DNA of 7,669 nucleotides from Bacteroidota bacterium (GTDB lineage Bacteria > Bacteroidota > Bacteroidia > Cytophagales > Cyclobacteriaceae): assembly GCA_023412765.1 (NCBI GenBank), contig JAEZBX010000049.1:1-7669 (forward strand), given 5' to 3'. The first letter of the stretch is position 1. Each line of letters begins with the position of its first letter. The notes beneath the pieces are model-generated. The model did no database searches. It was not told the origin of the DNA and was given only the letters and a program-made list of their open reading frames with translations. Shown here one piece after another: positions 1 through 7,087 of the stretch. The translations under genes were made by a program, and so were the position numbers.

Positions 1-173
1 ACTATTTTTATCTGGTTACCATTGTATTTGGCGCTGTCCTCTCAATGCAAGATATCATGAACATAATTGATATAGCCTATGCGTTGATGGCTATACCGAC
101 AATGGTCTCAGGTTTTGTGCTTGCTCCAAAGGTCATGAAAGAGGCGCGGCGATATTTTAGTAAGCTGGAATGA
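1..173 (+). CDS. Alanine/glycine:cation symporter family protein (AGCS), C-terminal fragment
   Basis: An open frame enters at base 3 and ends at TGA 171-173, giving 56 residues that begin YFYLVTIVFGAVLSMQDIMN; the rest of the gene lies outside the window. The segment DIIDIAYALMAIPTM-like (seen as NIIDIAYALMAIPTM), followed by a hydrophobic stretch SGFVLAPKVMKEAR and a short charged tail, is what I recognise as the last transmembrane helices and C-terminus of the AGCS family. These inner-membrane carriers take up alanine or glycine with Na+ or H+. The substrate cannot be told from this end. The gene converges on the sodium-dependent transporter downstream (stop codons about 315 bp apart), so the two are not one operon. 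The family call is fairly sure because the end of the protein is well conserved; the exact substrate is inference. Confidence 0.8.
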   Translation, partial: YFYLVTIVFGAVLSMQDIMNIIDIAYALMAIPTMVSGFVLAPKVMKEARRYFSKLE

Positions 174-260
174 GTGCAGTGTATCGCATGGACGTCATGG
201 CACAATGAGCTGCGAAAAAACAGTTTTAATCCGAGGAAGTTTTTTTTCGTCTTACACAGA

Positions 261-477
261 CGCACGCTGTCGGATAGCGTGTGCGACGCGTAGTATCCTT
301 TTTACCGCAGTGGACGCTGAGACAAATGCACGCTGAGGACGCTGAGACCGAAATCAAATTCTCACCAGCCTTCGCAGCGAGTCGAAAAATTTCAGGCGAC
401 ATCTCTGCGCACTCAGCGTGAATTTCCTCCGCGGGCTCTGCGGTTAAAAGCAATTTTGGTTCTGCGCACACTGTCGG
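261..477. repeat. GC-rich imperfect palindromic intergenic repeat
   Basis: The space between two convergent transporter genes is a palindrome. The left arm is 298-346 and the right arm 403-450. Read as reverse complements, both begin C-TTTT-(T/A)-ACCGCAG and share blocks such as CACGCTGAG. The arms are imperfect (several mismatches and one indel) and enclose about 56 bp. Outside the arms a 13-bp direct repeat, CGCACRCTGTCGG, lies at 261-273 and 465-477 with one mismatch. Within the arms GACGCTGAG-type units recur in tandem. Such CGCWGAG-rich palindromes occur as dispersed intergenic repeats in many genomes (general knowledge). It may work as a bidirectional RNA hairpin between the convergent transcripts or be a MITE-like remnant. 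I see no gene here. Confidence 0.6.
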
Positions 478-488
478 GGCATTGTTGG

Positions 489-1916
489 CTAGAACAATCT
501 TTCCAAGCCATAGAACTTATCGATGATGATCAATAACGAGATAATTCCCAGTAAGACAGGGCATACATACTGGATTGTAAAATTTATATACTTCTTAATA
601 AAAGACCTCTGATAATTTGGATTGCCAATCGCGAGCTCCTCGTTCATATTCCCAATTTTCCAGCGTTTAATAATGAAGATACACATGAGACACCCTCCTA
701 CCGTTAAACCAATGTCGCACATGTCGGCAACGAACACAAGATAGTCCTGGCCTTTGTAAAAGAACAATTTGTTCAAAGCGGGCACCATTCCCTGGCTGAT
801 CATTACCGGAATACCCAGAACGAAAATGAGCGCCGCCATTGCCCATGATACTTTTCGCCGGCTCATTCTCTTCTGATCGACCAGGTATGCCACGGGAACT
901 TCCAGTAGCGATATTGTAGAAGTCAGTGCCGCAAAACAGACCAGCAGAAAAAACGATCCACCGACAATTCTTCCCAGCAGGGGCCCCATTTCATGAAATA
1001 TTTGGGGAAGGACAATAAAGATCAGTGGAGGGCCCGCGGTGGCCACCTCCGTGACATTTAATTTAAACTGAAGAAAAAAAACCAGCGGAAATACCATCAA
1101 TCCTGCGAGAAATGCGACGGAAGTATCTGCAATGGCAATCGTTGCCACAGAAGATGAGATATTTTCATTTTTCTTAAGATATGATCCGTAGGTCATAAGA
1201 GTTCCCATGCCCAACGACAGGGAAAAAAATGCCTGTTTCAGTCCCTCGAAAAAAGTCTGTATCCTTAATTCATCAAGGTCTGGCACGAGGTAGTACCTTA
1301 CACCAGCCATAGCGTTGGGAAGCGTCAGCGCATATATAATAATTAATATCAGGATCACATAAAGCATTGGCATCATGATCTTATTTGCAGCTTCGATACC
1401 TTTCTGAATGCCACGCGCCACAATAAAAGCCGTCATTGCCATGAAAACAGCCGAAAAAAGAAAATTTGAATTGGCTAACCCTGTCGCACTGCTCAGATCA
1501 AGGATATCATTTACGAAATAGCCAAAAAAAGCGCCGTAGTCGGTTTCATTCTGAAGCGATCCAAATGATGTGTGCAGGAAATATCCGAAAGCCCATCCAG
1601 CCACCACGTTGTAAAATGACAATATGAAGATACCGATGGTAATTCCAAACAATCCCACCAGCCCCCAACGCCTGCCGCCAAGTTTAGTGTAGGAGCCATA
1701 GGCATCGAGACCTGCATGCCTGCCGATGGAGATTTCGCCCACCATAACCGGGTAGCAAAGAAGAAAAATGCAAAACAAATAAATAAACAAAAAAACGGCT
1801 CCTCCGTTTTGGCCTGCCAGGTAAGGGAATTTCCAGATATTGCCTAGTCCGACGGCTGAACCGGCAGCGGTCAGAATGAATCCGATCCTTCCGGAAAAAT
1901 TACCCCTGTTGGCCAT
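489..1916 (-). CDS. Sodium-dependent transporter, NSS (neurotransmitter:sodium symporter) family
   Basis: A 475-residue inner-membrane carrier of the LeuT fold that probably imports an amino acid with Na+. TM1 (about 10-30) carries the family signature AAGSAVGLGNIWKFPYLAGQ; G19, A21, V22 and N26 line up with LeuT sodium ligands G20, A22, V23 and N27. TM6 contains FFSLSLGMGTLMTYGSYL (230-247), matching the unwound substrate helix of LeuT, with S232 in place of LeuT T254. TM8 contains FAALTSTIS (328-336), where A329, T332 and S333 match the second sodium site. I count 11 hydrophobic helices, the usual number for bacterial members; the last is 446-466. The length is normal and no key residue is missing. 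The ATG at 1914-1916 sits directly before the conserved N-terminus, but there is no clear Shine-Dalgarno sequence, as is common in Bacteroidota. The substrate cannot be read from the sequence. Confidence 0.93.
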   Translation of the reverse strand: MANRGNFSGRIGFILTAAGSAVGLGNIWKFPYLAGQNGGAVFLFIYLFCIFLLCYPVMVGEISIGRHAGLDAYGSYTKLGGRRWGLVGLFGITIGIFILSFYNVVAGWAFGYFLHTSFGSLQNETDYGAFFGYFVNDILDLSSATGLANSNFLFSAVFMAMTAFIVARGIQKGIEAANKIMMPMLYVILILIIIYALTLPNAMAGVRYYLVPDLDELRIQTFFEGLKQAFFSLSLGMGTLMTYGSYLKKNENISSSVATIAIADTSVAFLAGLMVFPLVFFLQFKLNVTEVATAGPPLIFIVLPQIFHEMGPLLGRIVGGSFFLLVCFAALTSTISLLEVPVAYLVDQKRMSRRKVSWAMAALIFVLGIPVMISQGMVPALNKLFFYKGQDYLVFVADMCDIGLTVGGCLMCIFIIKRWKIGNMNEELAIGNPNYQRSFIKKYINFTIQYVCPVLLGIISLLIIIDKFYGLERLF

Positions 1917-1951
1917 GTATGTTATTGGATTTGTATCGTTTGAAAGTCAGG

Positions 1952-1981
1952 CAAAATATACCTTATAGTTTAATTATCAAA
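1952..1981 (-). promoter_or_regulatory. Candidate Bacteroidota-type promoter for the NSS transporter
   Basis: On the minus strand, TTTG (1978-1981) is followed after 17 bases by TATATTTTG (1952-1960). This resembles the Bacteroidota sigma-ABfr promoter (TTTG at -33, TAnnTTTG at -7) with one extra base inside the -7 box. It lies 36 bp upstream of the transporter ATG, a reasonable leader length. The match is imperfect in AT-rich DNA, so this is a suggestion only. Confidence 0.3.
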
Positions 1982-2155
1982 TATTGAAAAACGTGCACAC
2001 TGAACATTTTCAATGCGAGTTCGGGTTATATGTCTGACACCATATAAGCGACATTTAACGTTATATGCTGTAATAAGTAAGGCAAGATTTAACTTTCAAC
2101 CCTCCTCGATAAAAAGTATCTTGGAACGGAAGTTGAAGGAAGATTACGGAGAACA

Positions 2156-3601
2156 ATGCGTATGGACGAATTCAGAAAACTTACTACCCAGGAAAAGGCA
2201 CTTCGCATCAACTTAAGCAAAGCTATTTACGGCTCATTTGCGGAAATTGGAGCTGGCCAGGAGGTAGCAGCAAATTTTTTCAAGGTCGGTGGCGCATCCG
2301 GCACAGTTGCCAAAACTATGTCGGCCTACGACATGAAATTCAGTGATGCCATTTATGGCGTTGGCGACCGCTATGTCTGTGAGGAACGACTCATCAGAAT
2401 GCTCGACCATGAATATGTACTTTTACCGGAACGCCTACCCCATCGCATTGAAACGACAAGATTTTTTGCATACGCGGATACAGTCGAAGTACTTAATTAC
2501 GAGCGTACAAACCAGGGACATGGCTGGATAGGATTACGTTTCCAGTTGACACCCAAAAGCGAATCCAATGATTGCATCATACACGTAAAGATGCATGACA
2601 ACGATCCGCTTCAACAACAATATGCACTGGGAATCGTGGGGGTGAACCTGATATACTCCTGTATGTTCCTCACCGATCCGGACGAAATCCTTATGTCTTT
2701 GCTGGATGGGCTTACACCCCGCAGGATCGAAATAGATATGTTTAGAATCGATGGGCCGGATTTTAAACACGTTGACAATCGGCTGATGGCACTTAAGCTC
2801 GTGAAAGGTGGCCTTACAAAAGCTGCCATGTTTGGGCCGGATGGCAACGTTATGCAGCCATCGGATGAACTATATAAAAAGAATGTGTTGGTTTTGCGCG
2901 GAAGGTTCAGACCACCAACACACGTAAACGTAGATATGCTGCTCGCTTCGCGCCGACATTTCAGGCATGAATCTGATGTCGACCGTTCGAACATTGTATT
3001 GATTTCTGAACTTACCTTAAATGACCTCGGCCCAGAGGGAAAGATAGATGAAAAGGATTTTCTGCATCGCGCGGACATTCTTTGCTCACTCGGGCAAAAT
3101 GTTTTGATCTCGAATTATTTCGAGTATTACAAGCTGGTGGAATATCTCTCCAAAATCACGAAGGGTAAAAAAATCGGAATAACGCTGGGTATATTCGCAT
3201 TGCAGAAAGTGTTTGAAGAAAAGACCTACGAAAATCTTCGAGGAGGAATTCTGGAATGTTTTGCCTCACTATTCGGAACTAACGTTAAGCTATATATTTA
3301 TCCAGCCTGGAGAAAGGATGGAAAGGAATTATTTACGCTGAAGAATTTTGAATCGGAGCTTCCTCCACATCTTAAGAACCTCTTCAGATATCTCGTCGAC
3401 AATAACAAGTTAGAAGAGATTGGTGATGCAAATGTGAAGAACCTTCACATCATTTCAGATAATGTACTGGCTATGATCAGAAAAGGTGAAGGAGGCTGGG
3501 AAAAGTTTGTTCCGCACAAGGTGGAAGAAGCGATTAAGAAGCACGGACTTTTCGATTATCCTTTTTCTTCGGAGGCGAAGCAGATTCCGGTCGCTAGTTA
3601 G
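2156..3601 (+). CDS. Conserved 481-residue protein of unknown function
   Basis: A soluble-looking protein with no signal peptide or membrane helix. The N-terminal block FRKLTTQEKALRINLSKAIY (6-25), then GSFAEIGAGQEVAANFF (26-42) and SGTVAKTMSAYDMKFSDAIYG (48-68), I recognise from conserved Bacteroidota and cyanobacterial proteins. From memory, these carry conflicting automatic labels such as 'TonB-dependent receptor' or 'nicotinate-nucleotide adenylyltransferase'. Neither label fits: there is no outer-membrane barrel or signal peptide, and no HxGH nucleotidyltransferase motif. Other conspicuous conserved-looking stretches are KMHDNDPLQQQYALGIVGVNL (145-165) and GKKIGITLGIFALQKVFEEK (337-356). 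Two starts are possible, ATG 2156 and ATG 2162. GGAGA at 2148-2152 lies 3 nt from the first and 9 nt from the second, so the second (MDEFRKLT) is spaced better. The gene stands alone, divergent from the NSS transporter. I do not assign a function. Confidence 0.88.
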   Translation: MRMDEFRKLTTQEKALRINLSKAIYGSFAEIGAGQEVAANFFKVGGASGTVAKTMSAYDMKFSDAIYGVGDRYVCEERLIRMLDHEYVLLPERLPHRIETTRFFAYADTVEVLNYERTNQGHGWIGLRFQLTPKSESNDCIIHVKMHDNDPLQQQYALGIVGVNLIYSCMFLTDPDEILMSLLDGLTPRRIEIDMFRIDGPDFKHVDNRLMALKLVKGGLTKAAMFGPDGNVMQPSDELYKKNVLVLRGRFRPPTHVNVDMLLASRRHFRHESDVDRSNIVLISELTLNDLGPEGKIDEKDFLHRADILCSLGQNVLISNYFEYYKLVEYLSKITKGKKIGITLGIFALQKVFEEKTYENLRGGILECFASLFGTNVKLYIYPAWRKDGKELFTLKNFESELPPHLKNLFRYLVDNNKLEEIGDANVKNLHIISDNVLAMIRKGEGGWEKFVPHKVEEAIKKHGLFDYPFSSEAKQIPVAS

Positions 3602-3845
3602 AGAGTGGAAAATGGAAAATGGAAATTTGATCGTACCCCGAAACTCTACCGATTAACTATCCAAGATTTTAACGGTGGAGAGTAGAAATTTGAAAATGGA
3701 AATTTGATCCTACCTCCGAAGTACAAGTCCCGCTGAAATCTAGAGGTGTTAAGAACAGTCAATCGAGCGCATCCCTTGGCGGCCAGACCCAATTTCAAGT
3801 TTCCATTCTCCAATTTCAAATAAGGCCAGACCCAATTTCAAATTT
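3602..3845. repeat. Non-coding region with A-rich heptad and direct repeats
   Basis: No gene is visible between two converging genes. Three tandem 7-bp units TGGAAAA, TGGAAAA, TGGAAAT occupy 3606-3626. A 20-bp sequence beginning AATGGAAATTTGATC occurs at 3618-3637 and again at 3695-3714 with one difference. An exact 18-bp direct repeat GGCCAGACCCAATTTCAA occurs at 3781-3798 and 3824-3841. The last codons of the TerB-like gene run into the same AATTTC-rich repeat, so its final residues may be of recent repeat origin. Confidence 0.65.
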
Positions 3846-4283
3846 CTAATTTCCAATTAGAAATTTCTCTCTTGCTTCTTCCTTCATCTCCTCCCATTCA
3901 TCCGGCGGTGGTGGTGTTCCCCTGTCAAATTCCTTCAACAGCCAGGCGACAAGATCTTTTTTCATCCCGAAGCTATTCACAGCGGTTTCACAAAATTCCA
4001 CTTCATGCGGGTCGATCACATCATCGGCGTATACCATCAGGATAAGATCGTATAACAAATTCATCCGGTCGTTGTGATTGTCCGGAATGTTGAACTCATA
4101 CCTTTCTTCCGATTCTATCAATTGTTTTACCTGTCGATCCTTGAGACCGTACCTACCTCCGATCTTGTACAATAGCGCCTCCTCTTTTGGGTGCATGTGC
4201 CCGTCGGACTTTGCAAGCGCAAGTAAATTTTTAATATGGTTCTTCTTATAGGAAAGGTATTGATGTTCAAAAAATCCCATCAT
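3846..4283 (-). CDS. TerB-like small acidic protein
   Basis: A 145-residue, helix-rich, acidic cytoplasmic protein with no signal peptide. Two similar helical segments with acidic turns are visible: LLALAKSDGHMHPKEEALLY (20-39) and LILMVYADDVIDPHEVEF (80-97). This paired ADG/SDG...E pattern is typical of the TerB/DjlA-type metal-binding fold, often named tellurite resistance TerB family. No other ter genes are present, so a role in tellurite resistance should not be assumed. A proline run (124-127) separates the fold from an acidic C-terminal tail. Tandem ATGs at 4283 and 4280 give an ambiguous start, and there is no clear ribosome site. The gene follows the acyl-CoA synthetase on the same strand after 105 bp, so co-transcription is possible but not shown. 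Its 3' end overlaps an A/T-rich repeat. Confidence 0.75.
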   Translation of the reverse strand: MMGFFEHQYLSYKKNHIKNLLALAKSDGHMHPKEEALLYKIGGRYGLKDRQVKQLIESEERYEFNIPDNHNDRMNLLYDLILMVYADDVIDPHEVEFCETAVNSFGMKKDLVAWLLKEFDRGTPPPPDEWEEMKEEAREKFLIGN

Positions 4284-4294
4284 AGTGGTAGATC

Positions 4295-4322
4295 AAATTT
4301 TAATTTTGAATTTTGAATTTTG
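4295..4322. repeat. AATTTTG heptad tandem repeat
   Basis: Three perfect AATTTTG units (4302-4322) are preceded by one degenerate unit (4295-4301). They lie just upstream of the TerB-like start and within the gap that follows the acyl-CoA synthetase stop. The unit length of 7 bp is the same as in the other intergenic arrays of this window. Confidence 0.75.
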
Positions 4323-4388
4323 CGGTTTGCGTTGAACTTCCAATGTGAAACTTCCAGCCGATAGTTATCGGTTGTAAAAATGTAAAAG

Positions 4389-6074
4389 TTATGTGGCAGT
4401 TTGGACGCCTGCCTCCTCCTCTTTAAGAATTCTTCGTATGATTTTTCCGACGTTACTCTTCGGCAAATCAGACCTGAATTCAATATGTTTTGGGACTTTA
4501 TAGTTGGTAAGATTCTCCTGGCAATATTTTTTTAACTCCTGCTCTGTCAGATTAGGATCTTTCTTGACCACGAAAATCTTTATTACCTCCCCGGATTTCG
4601 CATCTGGAACACCTATCGCAGCAACTTCTTTTACCTTTGGAAAGGAAGCGATAACGTTTTCAATCTCGTTGGGAAAAACATTGAATCCTGAAACCTTTAT
4701 CATGTCTTTCTTTCGGTCGACGATCTTAAAAAAACCATCCTTATCCACAAGTCCGATGTCTCCAGTGCGGAACCAGCCACCAGGAAAAAATACACCTTCA
4801 TTATCTTTCTGCCAATATCCAGACATAACCTGTGGCCCACGCGCACAGATCTCGCCCGTTTGCCCTTGAGGTACCTGATTACCGGCTTCGTCAAATATCG
4901 CTACTTCCGTATTCGGCAGTGGTACGCCAATAGTGCTTTTTCTGTGTGAACCATCTAAAGGATTGCAACAAAGTGTTGGCGATGTTTCGCTCAATCCATA
5001 CCCTTCAACCAGTGGCCTACCCGTAACTTGCAACCATCTGTCAGCAACGGCATCCTGCAAAGCCATTCCGCCAGCAACCGCGCCATGAAGCGCCGAAAAA
5101 TCCACATTCTTAAAGTCTGGATTATTAAGCAATCCATTAAACAGCGTATTAACACCCGTGATAATGGTGAACTTATGTTTCTTCAGTTCCTTTATAAAAC
5201 CTGGAATATCACGGGCGTTTGTGATCAGAATATTCTTCACACCAGTACTGAACATTAGAACTCCATTCACAGTAAGCGCAAAGATGTGATAGAGTGGAAT
5301 AGCAGTTACGATTATGTTTCCTCCGTTGCTATTCATGTATGGCTTGAACCATTGCTTCGTGATTGAAGTATGAGTAACGATGTTCGAGTGAGTCAACTGG
5401 GCCCCCTTTGAAATACCAGTAGTGCCCCCGGTATATTGAAGCACGGCAATGTCGGGTGGCGACAGCGTTGGTTTTGTCAGCTGGAGATTACTCCCTTTCT
5501 TCAATGCATCTTTGAAAGAATGTGCCTGTGGAATATTATAAGGTGGCACCATCTTCTTTATCTTCTTTACAACAAAGTTGACGATCGCCCCTTTTACCGT
5601 ACCGAGCATGTCCCCTAACGTTGTAATGATTATGTGTTTAATAGTAGTGTTCTTGAGTACCTTCTCAAGGTTGAAACCAAAATTAGCTACAATAACGATG
5701 GCGGAGATACCTGCATCCTTGAACTGATACTCCATCTCCCTGGCGGTGTACAGCGGATTGGTATTCACTACGATAAGACCCGCACGAAGTGCACCAAAAA
5801 AGGCAATAGGAAACTGCAGGAGATTTGGCATTTGGATGGCAATTCGTTCGCCTTTTATAAGTCCGAGGTCCTTTTGCAGATAGGCTGCAAAATCTCCCGA
5901 CAGATCGTAAACCTCCTGGTAAGTCATTTTTACGCCCATGTTTTCAAAAGCAACCTGGTCTTTGTAGCGCTCGCAACTATCTTCGAATAGTTCCACAAGA
6001 CTGTTGTATTCATTAACCGGAACTTCATGCTCCACCCCCTTGGGATATTTATTTAGCCAGGGAAAATCCGCCAT
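4389..6074 (-). CDS. fadD: Long-chain-fatty-acid--CoA ligase (acyl-CoA synthetase, AMP-forming)
   Basis: A 561-residue member of the ANL adenylating-enzyme family, which makes acyl-CoA from a fatty acid, ATP and CoA through an acyl-AMP intermediate. Seen in order: the phosphate-binding loop YTGGTTGISKG (214-224), the aromatic/linker region IPLYHIFALTVNG (259-271), the adenine motif GYGLSETSP (358-366), the hinge and ribose-binding segment GWFRTGDIG (433-441, D439), DRKKDMIKVSGFNVFPNEIE (453-472), and the C-terminal catalytic lysine K544 in KSNVGKIIRR. Length and motif order match bacterial FadD, and the FNVFPNEIE form is typical of long-chain ligases. The ATG at 6072-6074 precedes the usual FadD N-terminus (PWLNKYPKGV); no clear ribosome site is seen. 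It is cytoplasmic or peripheral to the membrane and feeds beta-oxidation or lipid synthesis. Chain-length preference is inferred, not read. Confidence 0.93.
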   Translation of the reverse strand: MADFPWLNKYPKGVEHEVPVNEYNSLVELFEDSCERYKDQVAFENMGVKMTYQEVYDLSGDFAAYLQKDLGLIKGERIAIQMPNLLQFPIAFFGALRAGLIVVNTNPLYTAREMEYQFKDAGISAIVIVANFGFNLEKVLKNTTIKHIIITTLGDMLGTVKGAIVNFVVKKIKKMVPPYNIPQAHSFKDALKKGSNLQLTKPTLSPPDIAVLQYTGGTTGISKGAQLTHSNIVTHTSITKQWFKPYMNSNGGNIIVTAIPLYHIFALTVNGVLMFSTGVKNILITNARDIPGFIKELKKHKFTIITGVNTLFNGLLNNPDFKNVDFSALHGAVAGGMALQDAVADRWLQVTGRPLVEGYGLSETSPTLCCNPLDGSHRKSTIGVPLPNTEVAIFDEAGNQVPQGQTGEICARGPQVMSGYWQKDNEGVFFPGGWFRTGDIGLVDKDGFFKIVDRKKDMIKVSGFNVFPNEIENVIASFPKVKEVAAIGVPDAKSGEVIKIFVVKKDPNLTEQELKKYCQENLTNYKVPKHIEFRSDLPKSNVGKIIRRILKEEEAGVQTAT

Positions 6075-6141
6075 AAGAAAATTTAGAAAATGATGAATGT
6101 ATAAAGCAAACGATTGTTTGGCAAGAATTCAATAGGATGTA

Positions 6142-6190
6142 GTTTAAAGTTTAAAGTTTAAGGTTTAAGGTTTAAGGTTTGAGGTTTGAG
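6142..6190. repeat. GTTTAAG heptad tandem array, 7 units
   Basis: Seven consecutive 7-bp units: two GTTTAAA, three GTTTAAG, two GTTTGAG, then GTTTCGCTCGAG. The graded order of variants suggests growth by slippage. The same 3' flank, GTTTCGCTCGA, follows the second array at 6452. Confidence 0.85.
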
Positions 6191-6259
6191 GTTTCGCTCG
6201 AGGATGGAGTGTGCGACTGCCAGGCGGCGTGGCAATTGGCAGGGCTATCAATCTGGCGA

Positions 6260-6417
6260 CCCTATACCTTATATCCCTATACCATATACCTAACGTGTAG
6301 ACAAGCACAGCCTGTGGAGCAACGAAAGTCATGGAAAGAAATCAAAAAAAAACCCATCCAGCACTTAGGCGGGATGGGCAGCTCCGAATAACTCATTAAC
6401 CTAAACTGAGCTTGCTG
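6260..6417 (-). repeat. Left copy of 158-bp long inverted repeat
   Basis: The reverse complement of 7512-7669 matches this stretch over 158 bases without gaps and with six mismatches (about 96% identity). Both copies hold, in the same internal order, a block beginning CAGCAAGCTCAGTTTAGG, a terminator-like hairpin with a 9-base T run, a block with CATGACTTTCGTTGCTC, and a degenerate 7-bp repeat tail. Five of the six differences fall in the outer half with the tail. The copies enclose about 1.1 kb holding the lrp-like gene and the tRNA-like pair. Confidence 0.9.
6344..6378 (-). terminator. Intrinsic terminator-like hairpin downstream of the lrp-like gene
   Basis: Read on the minus strand, a 7-bp GC-rich stem CCCATCC/GGATGGG (6372-6378 with 6353-6359) and a 12-nt loop are followed by nine T residues (6352-6344). 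It lies about 170 bp past the stop of the lrp-like gene and is in the right orientation to end that transcript. It is part of the left inverted-repeat copy. Confidence 0.65.
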
Positions 6418-6423
6418 ATTTTG

Positions 6424-6451
6424 GTTTAAGGTTTAAGGTTTGAGGTTTAAG
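6424..6451. repeat. GTTTAAG heptad tandem array, 4 units
   Basis: Four 7-bp units (GTTTAAG, GTTTAAG, GTTTGAG, GTTTAAG) are followed by GTTTCGCTCGA, exactly as after the seven-unit array at 6142-6190. It lies directly inside the left inverted-repeat arm, on the lrp side. Confidence 0.85.
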
Positions 6452-6548
6452 GTTTCGCTCGAACAAAGATTGCATGAACTTGGCGAGCGCAGACTCAGCG
6501 ACTGCGATATGTTTCGAGTCGCACGAGCGTCGAATAACTGATAACGGC

Positions 6549-7013
6549 CTACGTCAAATTCAGGCTCCTATCCAGGCTCTCCTCAAGCGAAATCATTGTT
6601 TCTGTACGCTCTATTCCTTCTACCTGCTGAATTTTATCGTGCAAGACGATCTTCAGGTGGTTGGTATCTTTACAATGGATCTTCGTGAACATGCTATAGT
6701 TGCCCGTAGTATAGTGGATACTGGTTATTTCAGGAATGGCTTTGAGTTTCGCCATAACTTGTTCGTATAGAGCGCTTTTCTGAAGAAATATGCCTATAAA
6801 GGCTGTGATATCATAGCCAAGCTTGGCATAGTTGACCTTCAGGGTAGTTTTTTCGACAATTCCAGCCTCTTCCATCTTATTCATTCGCACATGAACCGTT
6901 CCGCCTGAAACGAAAGCTTTCTTTGCTACTTCCGTATAAGGCTTTTTCGCATCCTGCATTAAAATTTCGAGAATCTTCAAGTCGATATTATCAACTTTAT
7001 AATTTTCGGCCAT
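6549..7013 (-). CDS. Lrp/AsnC family transcriptional regulator
   Basis: A 154-residue protein of the normal family length. The N-terminus has the winged helix-turn-helix: NIDLKILEILMQDAKKPYTE (9-28) followed by VAKKAFVSGGTVHVRMNKME (29-48) and the wing GIVEKTTLKVNYAKLGYDIT (51-70). The C-terminal RAM ligand-binding and oligomerisation domain covers about 71-142. It includes the stretch ITSIHYTTGNYSMFTKIHCK (96-115), in the region where family members bind an amino acid. Lrp-type proteins usually form octamers and often control their own gene and amino-acid transport or metabolism. The nearest transporters (NSS and AGCS) are over 4.6 kb away, so a link to them is only a guess. The ATG at 7011-7013 starts the standard N-terminus; no Shine-Dalgarno sequence is seen. 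The gene lies between the two 158-bp inverted repeats, divergent from the tRNA-like genes, with a dyad upstream that could be its own operator. Confidence 0.92.
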   Translation of the reverse strand: MAENYKVDNIDLKILEILMQDAKKPYTEVAKKAFVSGGTVHVRMNKMEEAGIVEKTTLKVNYAKLGYDITAFIGIFLQKSALYEQVMAKLKAIPEITSIHYTTGNYSMFTKIHCKDTNHLKIVLHDKIQQVEGIERTETMISLEESLDRSLNLT

Positions 7014-7031
7014 ATAGAAATTGAGTTTTAA

Positions 7032-7048
7032 GTATTATTCAATAATAC
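7032..7048. promoter_or_regulatory. Perfect 17-bp dyad, candidate Lrp-type operator
   Basis: GTATTATT-C-AATAATAC is a perfect inverted repeat with 8-bp arms around a single central base, 18 bp upstream of the lrp-like ATG. AT-rich dyads of about 15-17 bp next to the start of their own gene are typical of Lrp/AsnC autoregulation (family knowledge). The whole 7014-7085 stretch is very AT-rich, which makes chance dyads more likely. Confidence 0.5.
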
Positions 7049-7087
7049 GAATAAATTTTAAAAATTATATAAATATTGAAGCTATAA

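Larger units (their letters stand above)
6075..6548. other. Gene-free repeat-rich intergenic region
   Basis: Between the acyl-CoA synthetase start and the lrp-like stop I see no coding region. The region holds two heptad arrays (6142-6190 and 6424-6451), each followed by the same GTTTCGCTCGA sequence, with the left arm of the long inverted repeat (6260-6417) between them. Two short hairpins are also present: CTGCCA/TGGCAG at 6217-6222 and 6237-6242, and GCGACT/AGTCGC within about 6508-6532. Open frames across it are made of repeat sequence. Confidence 0.7.

Noticed and set aside
226..471. 81-residue minus-strand open frame between the transporters
   Set aside because: It runs through the palindromic CGCTGAG repeat and its residues simply mirror the repeat; it shows no protein family features.
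2013..2216. 67-residue plus-strand open frame upstream of the conserved gene
   Set aside because: It overlaps the real gene out of frame, has no ribosome site and shows no recognisable features; the gene's ribosome site lies inside it.
2611..3078. 155-residue minus-strand open frame
   Set aside because: It lies wholly inside the conserved 481-residue gene on the other strand and is serine/arginine-rich in the way typical of antisense shadows.
3846..4283. Tellurite-resistance operon
   Set aside because: Only a single TerB-like protein is present; no TerC, TerD or TerZ-type neighbours occur, so the resistance label is not supported.
6108..6118. CAAAC/GTTTG short dyad upstream of the acyl-CoA synthetase as an operator
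   Set aside because: Only 5-bp arms in AT-rich DNA; too short to support a regulatory call.
6179..6391. 70-residue plus-strand open frame
   Set aside because: It is built from the heptad array and the left inverted-repeat arm, so it is most likely not coding.
6142..6451. CRISPR-like array
   Set aside because: The repeat units are 7 bp and directly adjacent, without spacers, and no cas genes are present.
6474..6770. 98-residue plus-strand open frame
   Set aside because: Most of it is antisense to the lrp-like gene, whose domain structure is clear.
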